Source: Macrotis lagotis
Lineage: Eukaryota > Chordata > Mammalia > Peramelemorphia > Peramelidae
Direction: 5' to 3'
Assembly (NCBI RefSeq): GCF_037893015.1
Contig: NC_133666.1
Coordinates: forward strand, 622,920,148 to 622,984,147
DNA length: 64,000 nt
Below are positions 36,080 through 47,905 of this stretch, in pieces. How positions within the stretch are numbered: position 1 is the first letter of the stretch; every line of letters begins with the position of its first letter. The position numbers and the translations under genes are program-made. The notes beneath the pieces are model-generated. The model saw only the letters and a program-made list of their open reading frames with translations. It was not told the DNA's origin and did no database searches.

Positions 36080-37240
36080 CATCCTCTTATATTCTTAGCC
36101 TAACTCCCCGGAAAAGATTTATCTTTATTTGCTGCCTCTTTTCTCACCTTCCATACATGTGTCAACCCCCTGCTTTCTGGCTTCTTATCCTACCACCTAA
36201 CTAAAATTGCCTTCTCCAAGGATATTAATGATCTTACACTACTATCAATGACCTTTTCTCAGACCTCATTCTGTTTGGCCTCTCCTCAGCTTTTGACACT
36301 TTGGAGCACTCCTGGACATCATTCTTCCTTGATTCCTGTGATGTTATTCACTCTTTTGTTTCTCCTACCTGTCTGATCACTCTTAAGTCTGCTTTGCTGG
36401 GAAGTCATCTTCCCACCCAGTAAATGAGGGCAACCCCTAAAACTTTGTCCTTGTTTTTATACATTTTTGGTGACATTATTAGCTTCCAGGGTTTCAGCCC
36501 TCAGCTCTGTCAGCTCTGCAGGTGACCAAAATCTCAGCTTTAATGTGGCTTAAATTGTCTTTACCTACTGCATATCTTCAATGTCCCATAGCCATTTCAA
36601 ATTCAGCCACATACAAAACAAAATTCATTATTTTCTTCCCAACCCTGCCAAATTTCACATCCATGTGTTTTTCCTCTCATCCCCCAGACTCAACCAGTTG
36701 TTAAGACTTGTCAGTTGTGTTTCTTTTTTTAATCCAACCCTCCTTTCCACTTAAGTACCCTCTACTCTATTTCAGGCCTTCATTATTTCTCCACTAGACT
36801 ATTAAAATAACCACTCAGAATCTCCAATTTCTCCTCACTCTACTCCATTCTCCTCACAGCCGTTCAGTTCATAATGCTAAGACATAAATTCAGCCATCTT
36901 ACTCTCCTGCTTAAGCAGAAAAAGGGCAAAGATAAGATACAAACTTCTAACCTTGAAAACCAATATTGTTTCATATTGTTCTTTTCATATTCTTTATTCA
37001 GGGCAAGCAGACCTAGTCCCATTCCCGGTAAACACTATCTTCCACCTCTGACCCTTGTTTAAGTGTTTTCTGCATGACATGGCTGACTTGCATGTCCTTA
37101 GACTCCCCCAACTTCCTTCAGAGTACAAGTCAGGTGTCATTTTTTTAATGGCTTCTCATTCTGCCCATTTTTATTGTCTCTCTTGAAATTATTTTTGTAG
37201 TATATAGTGGTTAATTAATGTTTGTTAATAAAGTTGAATC
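36080..37240 (+). mobile_element. L2 reverse transcriptase to 3' end, plus strand
   Basis: Near 36,260-36,310 the translation gives LFGLSSAFDTLEHSW, the L2 reverse transcriptase AFDTV block. It is followed by the L2 3' blocks and an end like ggttaattaatgtttgttaa at 37,209-37,230. The 35,090-36,080 interval before it has only a MIR-like piece at about 35,360-35,470. Confidence 0.75.
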
Positions 37241-37254
37241 TCCTAGGTGCTTTA

Positions 37255-37910
37255 CAGCTCCTCTAAAGCCCCTCTCTTGTCAGGCTACACATACTCAAGC
37301 ATGTCTCCATTCTATCCTTGCATTGTTCGAGTCATAGATTCCTCTCCTTCAAACCATCTCCCTTGAATGCTCATTTATTCTCTCTCTTTAAGTAACATCA
37401 CTTCTGAATCCTCTAGCTCAACCAAATCTCACAAACACTCAATATATTTTTTCATTAAACTTATTTAGTGACTAGCTAGTTCTCTGTCCAAACTTTCCTT
37501 TACCACATTCAGGCTAGTTTTCTAGCTCCAAGATGACCAACCGCATCTTTGAAGCTCCTTTCTGACCCCCTTAAACAAGATTGCAGAAACAGAGGCAGCA
37601 TTTTCCCCATAGCCTTGGAACAGCTGTTTTATTTTTTCCACATCTTTTTTTCAGTTCACACACTTCTCTCTCAGTGGCTTAGCCAAGAGAACTGTCACCA
37701 GATGGCAGTGTTGCACAGGCACAAATATGGAAAATCTCCAAATATACTGGCCTAGGACTATTCAGCTTCTTTTGGTTTTCATACTAATAGGATAGGAGCC
37801 CCTGGTGAGCAGGGAATGGGGTTCTGTTTCATTGGGTCTTTGTAGCCTGTCCACTGGCACTGTTTATCTGCTATGTGGTGAGCACATAGTAAATGTTTAA
37901 TGATGTATTT
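37255..37910 (+). mobile_element. L2 3' end, plus strand
   Basis: A second plus-strand L2 tail in a row, ending ggtgagcacatagtaaatgt and ttaatgatgtatttgatt. The middle (about 37,490-37,760) is poorly matched. Confidence 0.55.
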
Positions 37911-38788
37911 GATTAAGGATGTCCTGAGTGTTGTTAAGTCAAAGCCAATGCTTTCTGCAGCCTATAAGTCTCTATTACTTTATTTGGTCTCTTAACCAAG
38001 GTGAGTTGGAGGACTCATTCATACTCCTTTAAGCTTGGCTATAAAGCCTCCACTCCCCTCCCCTTTTGAGAGGGAAGGATGGCTTTCTCTCCATTGGTTA
38101 TAATGGACTCAAGCTGGCAGATTTTAGCCTGAGTCCATGCTGAATTACTTATCTCTTCCCTCAAGGAAAGCTTGCTACCTAGAAGATGAGTGTCTGAACT
38201 TCCAGGTGGAAAATACGAGCTCCAGGTCAGGCCCAATATGCCACATCCCATGTTCCTTAGGGAGTGGTTACTGCCCATTATTGTCCATGGTGGTTGTACT
38301 ATTGCATCTCTTCAAACTCTTCTTATTCTGGGCTTCCAGGCTACATGAAAAGTACCCACCATGACTTGCCCATACTGCTAACACTAAGATGTTTCTCAGT
38401 TTAATGTGACTTCCATTATACAGGCTCAGGATTTAGATTGCCAGGCCTTGGGCTCATTACTCCTTCCTCTCACATTCTTGCTCTATTCTCTAATGTTGCA
38501 ACCTTGTCCAACTGGAGTTAAGAGGGACAGCAGAGTGCCATCTGAAATGATTTTGGAGTATATCACTCAGTCCCTACTTCCAGGGTATATTAAGACTCTT
38601 CCTCTCTCCCCCCCCCCCCATTCCAGACTGTCTTCAAATACCCAAATTTCCAGAGGTCTCTTCCTTGTCAACAACTGGCTGTCTGTTAAAAGAAATGCAA
38701 CAATATTGAAGACTGTCAAATGCAAAAATGTTGGATACTTAGATGACTAATAACGCTATCCTTGAAATGATAGGGTCTCCTATTTTCT

Positions 38789-38946
38789 TTTTTTTTCAGT
38801 TTTTTTTTTTGCAAGGCAAATGGGGTTAAGTGGCTTGCCCAAGGCCACACAGCTAGGTAATTATTAAGTGTCTGAGACCGGATTTGAACCCAGGTACTCC
38901 TGACTCCAGGGCTGGTGCTTTATCCACTACGCCACCTAGCCGCCCC
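38789..38946 (-). mobile_element. Young tRNA-derived marsupial SINE
   Basis: Full-length minus-strand copy with a perfect 16-bp target-site duplication gggtctcctattttct (38,773-38,788 and 38,947-38,962) and near-consensus body text. It looks the youngest of the SINEs here together with the one at 61,330. The 63-codon frame across it is SINE text. Confidence 0.96.
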
Positions 38947-38962
38947 GGGTCTCCTATTTTCT

Positions 38963-41585
38963 CTGGAAAATATGTGAGGATTTGATCTCTGGCTTGTGCA
39001 ACATGTATGCTAAAGCATTCTAATGAGCTGGGTTGAATCATCTGGTTGCTCCCAGAATTTACTGTTAAGTATTTGGCACCACCCTTCCCCTTCCCCAGTG
39101 TTCTGCACCACCATCTCCACTTCCTCCAGTGTAAGAGATAGAAGGAACCATCTCCATTATGATCTGGACAATGTGATCACTCATGGTCATGATCCTGCCT
39201 AAAGCTCTAAATTCCCTTTTCAGTCTGACTCTTCCTCAGACAGCCATGAAATGAGTTCGGGAAGAGATTAAAAGAGATCTGATTATTAGCCTCTAATCAT
39301 ACTGTTATCTTAATGCCCTTAAGTCAATTCAGGAAAAGCAGGGGCAATTGCCTAGGTCAGCAGCCATCTTTGCAGTGAGAAGAGCACAAAACCCAGGGAA
39401 AGGTCGAGGAGAGGCAGTGGAAGTCACCAGAAACCTTTGTCAAACCTTTATTGGCTCCCTGGTAAAAACTACCTTAACCCACTCCCTACAGCATAATTCT
39501 GTTTTATCATCCAAACCAATACTAAATCTGTTTCAAAAATCAGAATTCTGCTAATGTTCATTTTTTCCTTTGTTTCCCCAACAGTTTTATTTCCTGAAAA
39601 TTATCCAAGGTTTTGGGTGTTGCTTCATTACCCCTGTTATTGGTTCTTGGACTTATTTGCTAGTGCTGCTGTTGTGCAGGATGGTCATGTGATTGAAGTT
39701 GCAACATTCAGACTGGGAGTTGAAAAGCAGCTGTTGCCTACACCTGCTGCTAGGTCTCCTCTTCCAGCATTTAGGAGTGGAATAATTCTTAGAATCAAAA
39801 TGTCATCAAGATCAAATCACCAAGCAATTTTTTTTGAGTGCAAACTAGTTAGAAAAATCACTATGATGGAAAAATTATGACTTAGATTACTGAAAACATA
39901 GGATACATTGCCAAAGTAGGAACAAGATAAACAGAAGTGCACTTTGTCAGAGGTTCTCTCCCTTCCAAGTTTTGGGGTTTTGGTTTCTGTAAATAATGAT
40001 TTGTCTTACAAAAACCAACAAAACTCAGTATTTTATGTGTGCTATGAAAAAGGGTATCATAGTATAATAAAAAAACATCTCATTTGTAATTAGAGGATGC
40101 ATTCAAATCTCAGCTCTGCTACTACTTTGTATAATATTGAGCAAATCACTTCCCTCAATTTCAGTGACCTCTTCTTTTAAATCTCAGGAGGTAGGGATTA
40201 GCAGTTTGAGAACTTTTTGGCCTAAGGTCCTCATTTTACCCAACCAATACTTACTGACTACTCCCAAAACACTTCTCTTTATGCAGTTTATATCTCTTGA
40301 TAGTTATCATATTAGAAATTAAAACAGTAATACTATGGAAGTCATTTTCAGTCAATAAAAATTTATTAATTACCTACTGTGTGCCAGGCACTGGAGGTTT
40401 TGACTACCTCATGAACCAACTAAGTGGGTCTTGGGTACCCTTATGCATCCTTAGTCACACTTTGAAAGATGCTGGATTAGATAATCTCTAAAATTCCTTT
40501 CAGCTCTGAATCCTGTGATAGATGAGCTGAAGAAAATGAGTAATATCTAACGAGTTGTATTGGTTAATGGAAAGGGGGGAGATAAGCCTTTCAGAAAATG
40601 AAACAAAACAAAGCTGGTGATGACAGAATAGTGAAGGGTACAAATGAAAACCTCCCAAATAAAAATGAGTTGTTCATTAATATTTATCAGATCTGTAATT
40701 TTTTTTAGTATGGGAAATTCAGAGACAGATTGCATCCATACCTCATGCTGAAATAGTTTACATTGGCTACCCATTGTGTTGGACCTTCCAGTAGATCTTT
40801 TGAACTTATAGGGGCCAGAGAAAAACACAGATAATGGATACTCTTTATTTGTTGTATCTTGATTGTCATGTCACTAGCCCAACTCCTCTTTGATGTTGCT
40901 TTCATTTTCAGAACAGTTGTTTTGATTTAAATTCTACCCATTCCCTCACAGACCACTCTCCTTAAGCCCTTCCTGGTATTTGAAAAAATTAAAGGAAAGC
41001 CAGTACAACAAGCACATACTGCATGCTATATAACTTGCTTCTCAGTCAAAAAGAGGAAGGATATCTTTCCTATATCAGTTCTCCAAGTCCATAGTATTTT
41101 AATGATATCCTTTATATCAATGGCATGCATTTCTTAGTGATGTGAAATGTACTACTCATGTTTACCATATGTTTCTCCATTTCTGTTTCAGAGTAATTTA
41201 GCATCAATGGAAGAATATTGGTGGTAAAAAAGATGGGCCCTTGTTTCAAGAATTTTGTGGTGGTTAAACATATTGCTCAGTTTATCAAATGTAGCTAACC
41301 TAACCTGCTCTCTTCCCCTAAGTTCTTGCTATAGATCATTGTCCATGCACATTTTCTTTCCAAGATAAATGTACTGATGGACCATTTCTATGCATCAGCT
41401 ATCTAGCTGCATATCATAGTCTAGATTCTTTTCCCATTTGTTTTTCTTATATGAATAGTTTAACCATAATCTTGAATTATGGTCCTCTTTTAGGAGGCTC
41501 TGCAGTATTCTAGGGTTTTAATGATCCACAAAGTGTGACCTACAAAGAGGATTGTTTATTATCTATTGATAAACTTTTTCCAAAT
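38963..41585. other. Intergenic DNA, little recognisable
   Basis: A MIR-like fragment at about 40,060-40,190 and a short reversed L2 tail at about 40,345-40,400 (aatttattaattacctactg, tgtgccaggcact). Frames at 39,348-39,554 and 39,554-39,880 match nothing I know. No splice-bounded exon is apparent. Confidence 0.45.
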
Positions 41586-41587
41586 CA

Positions 41588-42180
41588 TTAGCATTTATAT
41601 TGCACAGGCTTTGTGCTAAGAGCTTGGGCAATAAAAAAAAGGCAGAAATAGTCCCTGCCCATATTGTAACTGGGGAGACAACATGCAAACAACTATGGAC
41701 ATACAAGTGATCTAAAGGATAAACTGGAAGCAGTCTCAAAGATTCGCCACTAGCTTTGAGAGGGGAGCTGGGAATGGTTTCTTGCAGTGTTAGGATTTGA
41801 ACTGAAACTTGAAAGAAACCAGGAAATGGAGATGAGGAGAGAGAACATTCCAGGCATGGGAGTCAACCAGTGAAAAGGCACAGAATTGGGAGATGAAGTG
41901 ACTATGAGGAATATGAAGGCCAATGTTAACTATCATAAATCAGTTTAAAGGATTTTAAAAGCCAAATGAAATTTTCTGTTTGATCCCTCTAGAGAACTGC
42001 TGGAATTTAATTTCATAGGGCAGTGGCATGGTCAGAACTATTTTTTAGGAGGATCACTTTGGCAACTGAGTGGAAGATGTACTTGAGTGGAAAGAGACTT
42101 GAATTAAAGAAACTAGCTAGAAATCTATTGCAATGGTCCAGAAGTGAGGTGATGAAATTCTGTGCTTAAATGGTGGCTGT
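41588..42180 (-). mobile_element. L2 3' part, minus strand
   Basis: Good copy of the reversed L2 order: tgtgctaagagcttgggcaa, agtccctgcccatattgtaa, gagaacattccaggcatggg, tggcatggtcagaactattt, aggaggatcactttggcaac and ctattgcaatggtccagaag. Weaker L2-like text may continue to about 42,580 after a short break. Confidence 0.8.
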
Positions 42181-42599
42181 AGCAAAGAAGATGAAGGACA
42201 TACAGTTATCCCTTATATCTCTGGGGTTAAGGACATACTGCCCCCATGATTTGGCAAATCTGCATAAAATTTTTTGGTCCTCAGTACTAGAAAAGAAGTC
42301 TCAATATTTTATGGGATATTTACAGCACCTTAGTGTAATATTTTGGTTAAGCATTTGATCATAGTCTCTGTGTTTTCTACTGACCTTCACATATTAGCTG
42401 TGGTTTCTGCAAAACTCTCAAAAAATTCCCATTTAATTTCTTATACCAAAACCATGATGGGGAATGTTGAGATGATGAAGGAATAACTGAGAGATGTGAA
42501 AGTAGAAATGACAAGACTGAAAGTGACCTCAAAGTTGCGAGCTCAACTGCCCTGGACAGCAATAGAGAAGTGAATTGAATTGTTGACATATGGATGGGA

Positions 42600-43440
42600 A
42601 CCATCTTGTTGAAGGGTATTGAACCCTTTGAGATGACATTTTGCCCTCTGAAATAAAATGTTGGATTGTCAACACAAACAGTGGGATTTTGTACTCTTTA
42701 TGGTGGTGTGACTACAAAAATGTGGTCTGCTTCAGAGTACCATTTGCCTGTCTATTACCTTCTTACCTTTAATCAAATATACCTTTGATATCTCTGTAAA
42801 TTATTCTCACAAAGATTTTAATATAGGAAAAGAGGCATATAGGTTAGCAGTTATTGCTATTTGATTGTGGGATTTTTTCATATTAATATCCATGCTTAAG
42901 ATATGATCAGTTTAATTTTTTGTGCTATTTGGTGCTTGCCAGGTACAACATCCCTTGAACACTTCTCTAAGTATTCATGAAATATATGTGTGAAAATTGT
43001 GTGTGCTCTACAAACCTCTTTGATTTCATAATTTTGAGCACATTTACTGATGTATTTTTGATGTTCTCCCATATTTCTGCCTTTGTATTGAAGTCAGTGG
43101 GTATTAAAAGCATATATTGATTTAATTGAAGGATCTTAATGAGTTCTTTCTTGAACTTGATTACAGGCTACTCTGCCTAGAAGTGCTATTTCTGTTTTTA
43201 TTTTTTATAATTTGTTTAATGTTTATTTTTATTTTATTATATATTTTATAATGTTTATATTAATTATAAATATATAATAAACTTAAAATAGATACTTATA
43301 TTATCAATAATATAAATATATTGTGTTGTAGCATAAATATACATTTTATATTTTAATATTCATTTAAAAAATTTTAGTTATGAGTTACAGTATAACATTT
43401 ATAATTCTCTCAGTTATACAGTTTCATGACTTTCATCATT
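42600..43440. other. AT-rich stretch, unassigned
   Basis: Very AT-rich at 43,190-43,400. It may be old LINE sequence, but no block could be matched. Confidence 0.4.
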
Positions 43441-43445
43441 TGCAT

Positions 43446-43799
43446 TCAATTGTATGTAATAATCTTTGAAAGGGACAGATGTAGGAGGAGTCTAAGTTGG
43501 AGCATGGCAAAACTTGATTGGTAATAGGTCAGTGGGTCAAAGGATTTGAGTGTAGAGTTGAGTTGATTCACCAAGGCATCTTCAAGTCCTCTGAGCTTGA
43601 TTATCATTCCTGACACTGTTCCCTTCCGATACATGGACCCTGTCATCTGACTTGAGAGTATACTGTAATGACCCCTGGGGATTGCTGCCCACTCTTCCTC
43701 TGTATCTTTAGGTCCAGAGGGCCTTTCTATTAATATAGAGGCAGGATTTCCCATTGTTGTTCCTCTTGTCTTCCTTCTTAAGAGCAGAGACAGATCCAT
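43446..43799 (-). other. Unrecognised 117-codon open frame
   Basis: The frame starts MDLSLLLRRKTRGTTMGNPA and includes IIKLRGLEDALVNQLNSTLK. It is balanced in composition and not low-complexity, but has no domain I recognise and no splice sites or promoter nearby. A 19-bp tandem duplication (gagcagagacagatccatt, about 43,782-43,819) overlaps its start codon. It could be a retrocopy fragment, part of an old mobile element, or chance. Confidence 0.2.
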
Positions 43800-43819
43800 T
43801 GAGCAGAGACAGATCCATT

Positions 43820-44830
43820 TTTTTTTTTTCTATTTTGGGCCTTTAGCCTCTCTCCCTTAGTATATAATGCTTGGCACACAGTAAATGCCAAAGACTGTTT
43901 TTTCATTCATCCATTCATTTATAAGCAAAAACAATTAGTTGGAAGTGGGAGAGAGTACTAATGATTGGGGGACCAGGGAATATTTCAGAGGAAATAACAC
44001 CCGAGATGAATACTGAAGGAAGATAAAAATTGTAAGGGGTTGAGATGAGGAAGGAATGCATTCCAGGCATGGAGGATGACTACATTTGTTGTACCTGAGA
44101 AATCTTTCTCACAAGTGGGACCTCAAGAAGAAGTTCAAGGGAACCTGTGGCTCTATACTCATTTTAAAATGAAGGCACACTAGTCTCCATTGAAGTATTC
44201 GCTTTTTTGCCTAGTTGGCTTGGAAGAGGCAATTACTTCAAAGCATAGGCCTCTAATGAAATAAAATAGGTTTTCAATAGGATACTCCATAAGCCTAGGG
44301 TATATTCTCTCACAAATGTACACAAGAATGTATCCACACTCAAAGATTACATGTGGAAAGGCAACATCCTTCTAATGCTGCAATACTATTGATGTCTAGT
44401 GGTATAATTGTGCTGTTCTAACTAGACCCATTTTCTGATGGTGAGGGTCTCTGCTGAACTAATAGCTCTGATGGGCTCCTGGTCCCTGCTTATCTCCTGG
44501 TGATTACTGTGCATCTTGGGCACATTCCTCTGTGAGTCCTGAAGGTCTCAGCTGAATATAACATATAGTCTCTACTGTGTAGCCCCCTGAGACTATTCTG
44601 CTGGTGATTACTCTGGTTCCTAGTACTTGACAGACACCCAGCTTGGTTTATGGTACTTACACTGTAAATTGAACAGAAATGTCAGATACAGCTGGGACAC
44701 ATACAGAAACAGGTTCGTGTCCATCTCCCACATGAGTGAGCTGATCATGGGCAAAGCCCCATTTTACTCTTCAGACCACCTGAGATTATAGATTGAGTAT
44801 TGTGCCCTTTACCTCTCCCATCATCACCCT
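43820..44830. other. Mixed repeats and unassigned DNA
   Basis: A short plus-strand L2 tail near 43,845-43,900 (cttggcacacagtaaatgcc) faces a minus-strand L2 piece at about 43,935-44,085 (ggaatgcattccaggcatgg). 44,100-44,830 shows nothing I can name. Confidence 0.5.
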
Positions 44831-44839
44831 AGAAAAACA

Positions 44840-45090
44840 CCTGTCTTTAGTGGACAGAGGATATCATTGATCACAAACTGCAAAGCCAAAAAAGAAGCAG
44901 TCAACAGGCAGAAGGAGAACCAGGAAAGAACAAAGGAGAATGGAGAAAATAGCTATCCTGAAGGAGGTTTGGTTGACTTTGTCAAAAGCTGCAGGAAGGT
45001 CAAGAAATATGAGAACTAGGGTGGGGGAAAGAGACTGAGAGAAGGCCTTGAATGACAAAGTGGCAGATTGGCACAGATTTGCCATGCTAT
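44840..45090 (-). mobile_element. L2 reverse transcriptase fragment, minus strand
   Basis: The minus-strand frame reads LVLIFLDLPAAFDKVNQTSF, clearly the L2 LDLSAAFDTVDH block. It is followed on the plus strand by a MIR-like piece with a (ggattt)n hexamer run near 45,109-45,139 and a SINE/MIR fragment at about 45,375-45,455. Confidence 0.75.
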
Positions 45091-45559
45091 GCTAATCGCT
45101 GCAGGACTTGGAATTTGGATTTGGATTTGGATTTGGAATTAGGAAGACCCGACTAGGTTAAGACTTAAAATACTCAGTAGCTGTACGACTCTGGGTGAGA
45201 CTTCCTTATCTGTGCTGTTATTTGTCCTTCAAGATGGGACTTCAAAAAGGTGATGCCATTCCAAGCACATGAATTGGATATCAGTGAGGGGGCGCTATGC
45301 TAAGTCACCAGTCTCAATGTCTCTGGGGTCATGGGCCAGGTATGGTGATGGCCCTGGATGCGAAGCAAGGAGGGTGAAGTGACTTGCCCAAAGATACACA
45401 GCAAGGAAGTGTCTGAGGCCAGATCTGAACTCCAGGGCTGGGGCGCCATTGGCTGTATGCTGTAAAATAAAGGAGTTAAACTACTTGCGGGAGGCACCCC
45501 CAACCACCCACCCAACGCTGTAGGCCGATGCTTTCTCACTGTTAAGATCATCACTAGCT

Positions 45560-46700
45560 TTGGAGAGCTCCGTTTGGATGCAAGTCAGTGGGAGGGAAGA
45601 CTGGAGTCGGTGTCTCCACTGGAGCCCGAGCGCGGGAGGGGCGGCAGGGAGAGCTGGGCACGGCAGGGGGGTCAGTCGACCTCACTTTTTTTAAACAACC
45701 CGGCAGAGAAGACGGGAACCCGGGAGCGTGAGGGAAAGAGGAAAACAAAAATCTTAGGGAAGTCTCGCGTGGAACACTCGACTAGGTGGGGCAGAGGAGG
45801 CCCTGGAGATGCTGATCCTCCCCGCAGCCGAGAGTGGCCGCGCCGACCCTCCAGGACGGGGAACCCCAAGACCCTCGCTTCGGGTCCGAGGTCTCTGTCT
45901 CGCGGGGGGGCGTCTCGAAGTGGTGGGTGAGTCGGGGGTGGCCCAGACCGGGAGGAAGGGGGTGAACGTCGGGGGGGGGGGGGATCTCTTCGAGCGCGCG
46001 CCTGCCCCCGGGGAGGGAGGGGCGGGCCCGGAGGTGGGGCTTTGGGCTTCGGGGAGCGGCTGGAACAACAGGGGAGCGAGGTTCGGGCTGGGCAAGCGCC
46101 ACGCGCGTCCCGCCCCTTCGGGTGACTCTCCGCTAGGCCTGGGGGAAGAATCCCTCCACGGAGGCCACGGAGCCTCCAAGCCCTGCTGAGCCCCGGCGGA
46201 GTCCCAGCTGAATTCCCGCAGAACTCCCCTCGCCCGGCCCCCCGCCTCCCTCCCCACCCCTAGCCACCAGTGGGCCTCCCTTGAACACCCCCCACCCCAC
46301 CTGAGACGGAGTCGGAGTCGCCGACAAACTTCAGCTCTTCCAGCCATGCTGGCTAGTGCCTAGCGCCAATATGCAAATGCTTCAATGTGGCCAAATCAGT
46401 TACAATGTATCCAGCATCTCCCGCGTGTAGGCCTTGTGCTAAGACACCTGGCAGAATGGGGGGGGGGGGGCACCGGCGCCTAAGCGGCCAGAGGACCTTG
46501 TTGGCCGCGGCCCTCCAGGGAGACTTGAAAGCATTTGGGGATGCCAAGATGGCAAAGTGGGGATTCCAAGATGGTAAAGTGGAAAGCGGCACCGGTTTAC
46601 CAAGGACGGCAGCGGGGCGCCCCAGGAGAGGCAAAGCTTAGGTGGCACTTGCCGGGCTCTCCTGCTAGGGGACAAGTGACATCACAGATCTTTGTAATAC
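45560..46700 (+). promoter_or_regulatory. Second CpG island, probable promoter of the KRAB gene
   Basis: A GC-rich, CpG-dense block about 3.3 kb upstream of the KRAB-A exon. A possible non-coding first exon could end at a gtgagt donor at 45,927, but this is only one of several options. Near the right side a CCAAT box (46,366-46,370) directly abuts an octamer atgcaaat (46,371-46,378). Two 13-base G runs occur (45,971-45,983 and 46,458-46,470). A 197-codon minus-strand frame (45,754-46,347) and several plus-strand frames are long because of GC content. The direction of transcription is inferred from the downstream KRAB exons; it could be bidirectional. Confidence 0.75.
46540..46583 (+). promoter_or_regulatory. 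Two 22-bp tandem units with YY1-like cores
   Basis: gatgccaagatggcaaagtg at 46,540 and gattccaagatggtaaagtg at 46,562. Each unit carries ccaagatgg, close to the YY1 core (caagatggc). The position at the 3' edge of the CpG island suits a promoter-proximal element. Function is inferred. Confidence 0.55.
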
Positions 46701-47049
46701 GAAGTTTTACAGGGTAAATGACTTAGAGTGGATGGTAAATTATCTGACCCACATTTTAGAGGCTGGAAGCACCTTCTAACTTCTAAAGAGGCCCCTTTGA
46801 AAAAGGCTGTGTGTCTCTAGATTCTGGTTCTCTGGGTTCATATGTTCTCAAAAATCTTAGCTTGTGAGTGCATACTGATGTGTTTGGGCTTACTAATCAG
46901 CTAGAGGACATAATTGGTTTGAGTCAAAGGCATTTATTGAAATAGCATAATTAGAAAAGTATCAATGAAACATTGGAACCCATACATTTGAGGCAAATTC
47001 AAGTACACTATCAATGGAGACATAGGATAATATTAGTAATGTATGGGCA

Positions 47050-47076
47050 TAATGTATATATGTATATATATATATA

Positions 47077-47110
<34 letters not shown>

Positions 47111-47125
47111 CTATATATATGTATA
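47050..47125. repeat. (TA)n and (CA)n compound microsatellite
   Basis: Alternating TA-rich, then about 13 CA units, then TA-rich again. Confidence 0.9.
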
Positions 47126-47209
47126 TAAATATGTGGAGGTATGGTGCCTCTGTTGCTAATGTTCTCGTAAAGTCTCCAGTGCATTGTGTTGTTTCACAGA
47201 TAAGTTTCT

Positions 47210-47480
47210 TCTCTAGATTCAGCCTATCCCATGCCCTTCCAAATTCAAACCTGCTTTTTTATCCTTAACTTGATGATTTCTGTCTGTGATACTACCATTT
47301 ATTCTCCCCAACCTCCTATGTTCAAAACAACAAGGTTATCTTGGAATCTTCTTTCTCCCTCACATTCATTTAATTGTCAAATTCTGCCTTCCATCTTGGC
47401 TATATCTATTATGTTCCCTTCTCTCTATCCCAGTTGCAAGATCTCATTATCACTTGCCCAGACTTTTATAAATCATAAGG
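47210..47480 (+). mobile_element. L2-like fragment, plus strand
   Basis: Contains aaggttatcttggaatcttc and ctttctccctcacattcatt, like the L2 GVILDSSLSLTPHI segment (reads VILESSFSLTFI-type in frame). Confidence 0.55.
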
Positions 47481-47619
47481 TGTTATATATACTGTGATAT
47501 TTTAATGGATCACATTGAAAAAAGATTTACCATCACCTGGCACATATCACAACCTAACCATACTTTCTCATCCTTTATGATTCTTATCTAGGTACAGAGC
47601 TATAAAAAATGTGACTTTG

Positions 47620-47844
47620 TCACTTATTGTTTTAATGACTGTAAGGTAGGGAATTATTCTACTTAACGCCGGAATGCTGGAACAGAAGCAATCAGACTTT
47701 TGTCTAATTTTTGTCTAATTGTTCCAGACCTATTGTGGTCTTAATTCCTTGAGGAGGAAGTTCTTGGTTGGTTTCTTTCCTCTTAGAGACCTAGACCCAA
47801 AAACCTTTTTTTGTAGCCTATACCAGGTCTAGGGAATGACAAAA

Positions 47845-47891
<47 letters not shown>

Positions 47892-47905
47892 TGTAATATC
47901 AGCAA
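47620..47905 (+). repeat. Repeat copy A of a local pair, with (TG)n
   Basis: Shares ttttgtctaattgttccaga, tggttggtttctttcctctt, agagacctagaccca, tataccaggtctagggaatg, a (TG)n run (about 47,848-47,887) and a tagagtgtaatatc end with copy B at 49,340-49,640. The family is unknown to me. Confidence 0.75.

Noticed and set aside
45754-46347. 197-codon minus-strand frame in the second CpG island
   Set aside because: No recognisable domain, composition driven by GC content and no supporting splice or conservation evidence. Kept only as a remark under the CpG island.
46350-46390. CCAAT plus octamer as a histone H2B promoter
   Set aside because: H2B promoters do use this pair, but no histone open frame or stem-loop 3' end exists on either side.
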